Source: Colwellia sp.
Lineage (GTDB): Bacteria; Pseudomonadota; Gammaproteobacteria; Enterobacterales; Alteromonadaceae
Length of the DNA: 18,658 nt
Assembly (NCBI GenBank): GCA_003521815.1
Contig: DPHE01000002.1
Span: 891-19,548, forward strand
Reading direction: 5' to 3'
Shown: piece by piece, positions 16,519-18,658 of the stretch
How the letters are laid out: the number at the start of each line of letters is the position of its first letter
Numbering within the stretch: position 1 is the first letter of the stretch
Position numbers and translations under genes: made by a program
The notes under the pieces: model-generated
Told to the model about the DNA's origin: nothing
The model's input: only the letters and a program-made list of their open reading frames with translations
The model's database searches: none

Positions 16519-16914
16519 GGTATACAGTCATCCTATGCGTAGTGATAAAATCAAAGACTAATTTAGCAAAGGGTTAACGGTATTAATAAAAAATGCTTGT
16601 TATGAATAAATTTACACTCATGATGTTGATATTTTCTCCAAGTAATAAAAGATCAATGTATGAGTTGTAAAACTTCCGAGGAGTGCAAAATTTTGTGGAA
16701 AAAATAATTAGAGGTATATCAATACCAACGTTCTATGACCAACATCAATTAAATGCTAAGTATTTGTATGCGCGTAAAGCCTAAATTATCACCAATAAAT
16801 CATCAAAATCGTCCAAAATGTAAAATTAAATTTACAAAAAAACTCAATTTGAGATGGAATAAATGGTCAATAAAGTATATTATTTTGGTTTAAAAAAGTT
16901 CCTGAAGCTCATAT
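16519..16914. other. intergenic region upstream of cysB with two inverted repeats
   Basis: A 396-base AT-rich gap without a credible gene. Close to cysB there is TGTAAA-N6-TTTACA (16819-16836) and an 11-base palindrome CTCAA-T-TTGAG (16843-16853). They lie about 60-95 bases before the cysB start, where an autoregulatory site would be placed, but neither matches a CysB site that I could name. No strong promoter or terminator was identified. Confidence 0.4.
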
Positions 16915-17889
16915 ATGAAATTGCAACAATTACGCTACATAGTTGAAGTGCTAAATAATAACCTAAATGTTTCTGCAACTGCGGAGGCTCTCTTTACTTC
17001 TCAACCTGGTATTTCTAAGCAAGTACGCATGCTTGAAGATGAACTGGGTATTCAAATTTTTGGTCGTAGCGGTAAGCATTTAACTCATGTAACGCCCCCA
17101 GGAAAAGAAGTTATTACCATTGCTCAACAAATTCTATCTAAAGTAGAAAGCATTAAAGCAGTTGCGCGTGAACATACTCAGCCAGATGAAGGTAAACTGC
17201 GTATTGCAACAACACATACACAAGCACGTTATGCGTTACCTGCTGTAATACAGGGGTTTATAAAGAAATACTCCAAAGTATCACTGCATATGTCTCAAGG
17301 TACACCTGCACAAATTAGTGACGCCGCTTCTAAAGGCGATGCCGATTTTGTTATTGCGACTGAATCACTCCATCTATATAACGATCTCGTTATGTTACCT
17401 TGCTACCACTGGAATCGTAGTATCATTGTTTGTAAAGACCATCCTTTAGCTAGAAAGCAAGAGATAACTATTCAAGATATTGCTAAGTATTCTTTAGTTA
17501 CTTATGTCTTTGGTTTTACTGGCCGTTCAGAATTAGATGCTGCTTTTGAAAAGGCAGGCGTAGAGCCTAAAATTGCGTTTACGGCAACCGATGCCGATGT
17601 TATCAAAACGTATGTTCGTTTAGGGGTTGGTATTGGTGTGATTGCGTCAATGGCAATTGATCCTAAAATTGATAGTGACTTAATTACTATTGATGCGAGT
17701 CATTTATTTAAAGCGAGTACGACTAAAATTGGTTTTAGACGTGGCAGCTTCCTACGTGGTTATATGTTTGACTTTATAGAACGTTTTGCACCACATTTAA
17801 CTAAAAATGTAGTCACTCAAGCTATGTTGTTAAAAAATAATGTTGAGGTAGACGAACTCTTTAGTGATATAGATTTACCGATTAAATAA
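16915..17889 (+). CDS. cysB: LysR-type regulator CysB of cysteine biosynthesis
   Basis: A 324-residue protein, exactly the length of E. coli CysB and collinear with it. The N-terminal winged helix-turn-helix is at 1-60 (NVSATAEALFTSQPGISKQVRMLEDELG region). The effector domain shows ATTHTQARYALP with T100, T102 and Q103, the sulfate/acetylserine-binding residues of CysB, and then LPCYHWNRSI, FGFTGRSELD and FTATDADVIKTYVRLG. It activates sulfate uptake and reduction genes when N-acetylserine accumulates. No cys structural gene is in the window, although a SulP anion transporter and a serine dehydratase remnant are. The upstream ribosome binding site is weak. A strong hairpin follows the stop codon. 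Confidence 0.96.
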   Translation: MKLQQLRYIVEVLNNNLNVSATAEALFTSQPGISKQVRMLEDELGIQIFGRSGKHLTHVTPPGKEVITIAQQILSKVESIKAVAREHTQPDEGKLRIATTHTQARYALPAVIQGFIKKYSKVSLHMSQGTPAQISDAASKGDADFVIATESLHLYNDLVMLPCYHWNRSIIVCKDHPLARKQEITIQDIAKYSLVTYVFGFTGRSELDAAFEKAGVEPKIAFTATDADVIKTYVRLGVGIGVIASMAIDPKIDSDLITIDASHLFKASTTKIGFRRGSFLRGYMFDFIERFAPHLTKNVVTQAMLLKNNVEVDELFSDIDLPIK

Positions 17890-17907
17890 CTAGGTTACGA
17901 ATTTTTA

Positions 17908-17929
17908 AGGCACGCTAAATAGCGTGCCT
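17908..17929 (+). terminator. hairpin terminator behind cysB
   Basis: AGGCACGCTA is followed after two bases by its perfect complement TAGCGTGCCT, 19 bases behind the cysB stop codon. The tail (ATCTATTC) is only modestly T-rich. It lies between convergent cysB and the sdaA remnant and could serve both. Confidence 0.65.
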
Positions 17930-17987
17930 ATCTATTCACTATTATATTTTAAAGTAAATGTTTTGGATGTTTCCATTCTTGCTACAT

Positions 17988-18658
17988 TCAGCACTCAGTT
18001 ATATTCACAGCTAAACCACCACGTGAAGTCTCTTTATATTTAGTTTGCATGTCATTACCGGTTTCCCACATCGTTTTAATTACTTTATCTAAAGATAGTT
18101 TTGATGTGCCAGTACCACGCAGTGCTAAACGAGAGGCATTAATCGCTTTTACTGAGCCCATGGCATTACGTTCAATACAAGGTACTTGTACTAAGCCGCC
18201 CACTGGATCACAGGTTAATCCTAAATTGTGTTCCATCTCTATTTCTGCAGAATTTTCCACTTGAATTGGTGTACCACCCATGATTTCAGTTAATGCACCT
18301 CCGGCCATTGAGCAAGCTACGCCGACTTCACCCTGAGAACCAACTTCTGTAATAACACAGAACAGCAGGAATAATGCCTGCGGCTCCATTAGTTGGTGCC
18401 GTTACTACTCTGCTTCCTACAGCATTTTCTTCATTTACTGCTAACGCAAATAAGTTCACCCAATCCATTGCGGTAAGCGGATCCGTTGATTTTTCTACCA
18501 TTAAAGATCTATATAATGCGGGTGCACGACGGGTCACTTTCAAGCCACCTGGTAAAATGCCTTAAGTGGCTATACCTCTGTCAACACTACGTTGCATTGC
18601 CTACCAACTTTCAATTAATTTAGTACGTATTGTTACCTCATTATTTAAACATTTTTCA
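17988..18658 (-). pseudogene. sdaA: L-serine dehydratase (L-serine ammonia-lyase), decayed and cut by the window end
   Basis: The minus strand encodes the C-terminal part of an iron-sulfur L-serine dehydratase (serine to pyruvate and ammonia) in broken pieces. From the window edge the frame reads RTKLIESW, TAG (18601-18603), AMQRSVDRGIAT, TAA (18562-18564), GILPGGLKVTRRAPALYR, and on to GAAGIIPAVLCYY. At about 18345-18350 it joins in another frame to EVGSQGEVGVACSMAGG, losing about 35 codons found in E. coli SdaA. The rest is well preserved: GLTCDPV, VQVPCIERNA and the terminal TSRGGLAVNITEC. The deletion plus two nonsense codons exclude a functional product from this frame. The decay appears recent because the sequence between the lesions is still close to the family. 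The 5' part lies outside the window. Confidence 0.9.

Overview
The window is AT-rich, densely coding DNA from a marine gammaproteobacterium, most likely of the order Alteromonadales (Colwellia or Thalassotalea type). The grounds are a CysB collinear with the E. coli protein, a PolB-type DNA polymerase II, a DinG helicase, and a divergent set of three genes that match the regulators and OmpA-like protein of the 'proteobacterial dedicated sortase' (Pds) system of marine gammaproteobacteria. Identifications are from recalled family sequences and motifs; no search was run.

Layout. 1-1145: AT-rich leader and an OmpR-type DNA-binding protein with a degenerate receiver. 1146-3172: a regulatory gap with a 23-bp palindrome, then a membrane-anchored FMN/3Fe-4S glutamate-synthase-like protein. 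3383-5038 (minus): a SulP anion transporter with a STAS domain, whose reading frame has no ATG, GTG or TTG at its proper N-terminus. 5176-8107 (minus): overlapping pdsS-like kinase and pdsR-like regulator genes, divergent from the pdsO-like gene at 8386-9222. 9340-9933: a tetR-family pseudogene with two in-frame stops, where the sortase and its substrate would be expected. 9995-14750: divergent dinG and polB, with a perfect CTGT-N8-ACAG LexA box between them. 14802-15233 (minus): a small ribosome-recycling-factor-family protein. 15691-16518: a YbbO-like short-chain dehydrogenase. 16915-17889: cysB with a strong hairpin behind it. 17988-18658 (minus): an L-serine dehydratase pseudogene with an internal deletion and two nonsense codons, running off the end.

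How the parts work together. dinG and polB look like one SOS-controlled pair: a DNA helicase and a damage-inducible polymerase sharing a single operator. The Pds-like kinase carries a periplasmic region resembling a family 9 carbohydrate-binding fold, so it may sense a surface or cell-wall sugar and act through the regulator on the pdsO promoter, which has GTTAACAACA direct repeats. The sortase and substrate are not in the window, and a strong Shine-Dalgarno sequence without a start codon lies just behind pdsO. The signalling part therefore appears to have outlived, or been separated from, its effectors.

The strongest general theme is gene decay (tetR, sdaA, the sulP start codon, the lost sortase genes) beside intact housekeeping genes. 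No RNA gene, insertion sequence, CRISPR array or prophage gene was recognised.
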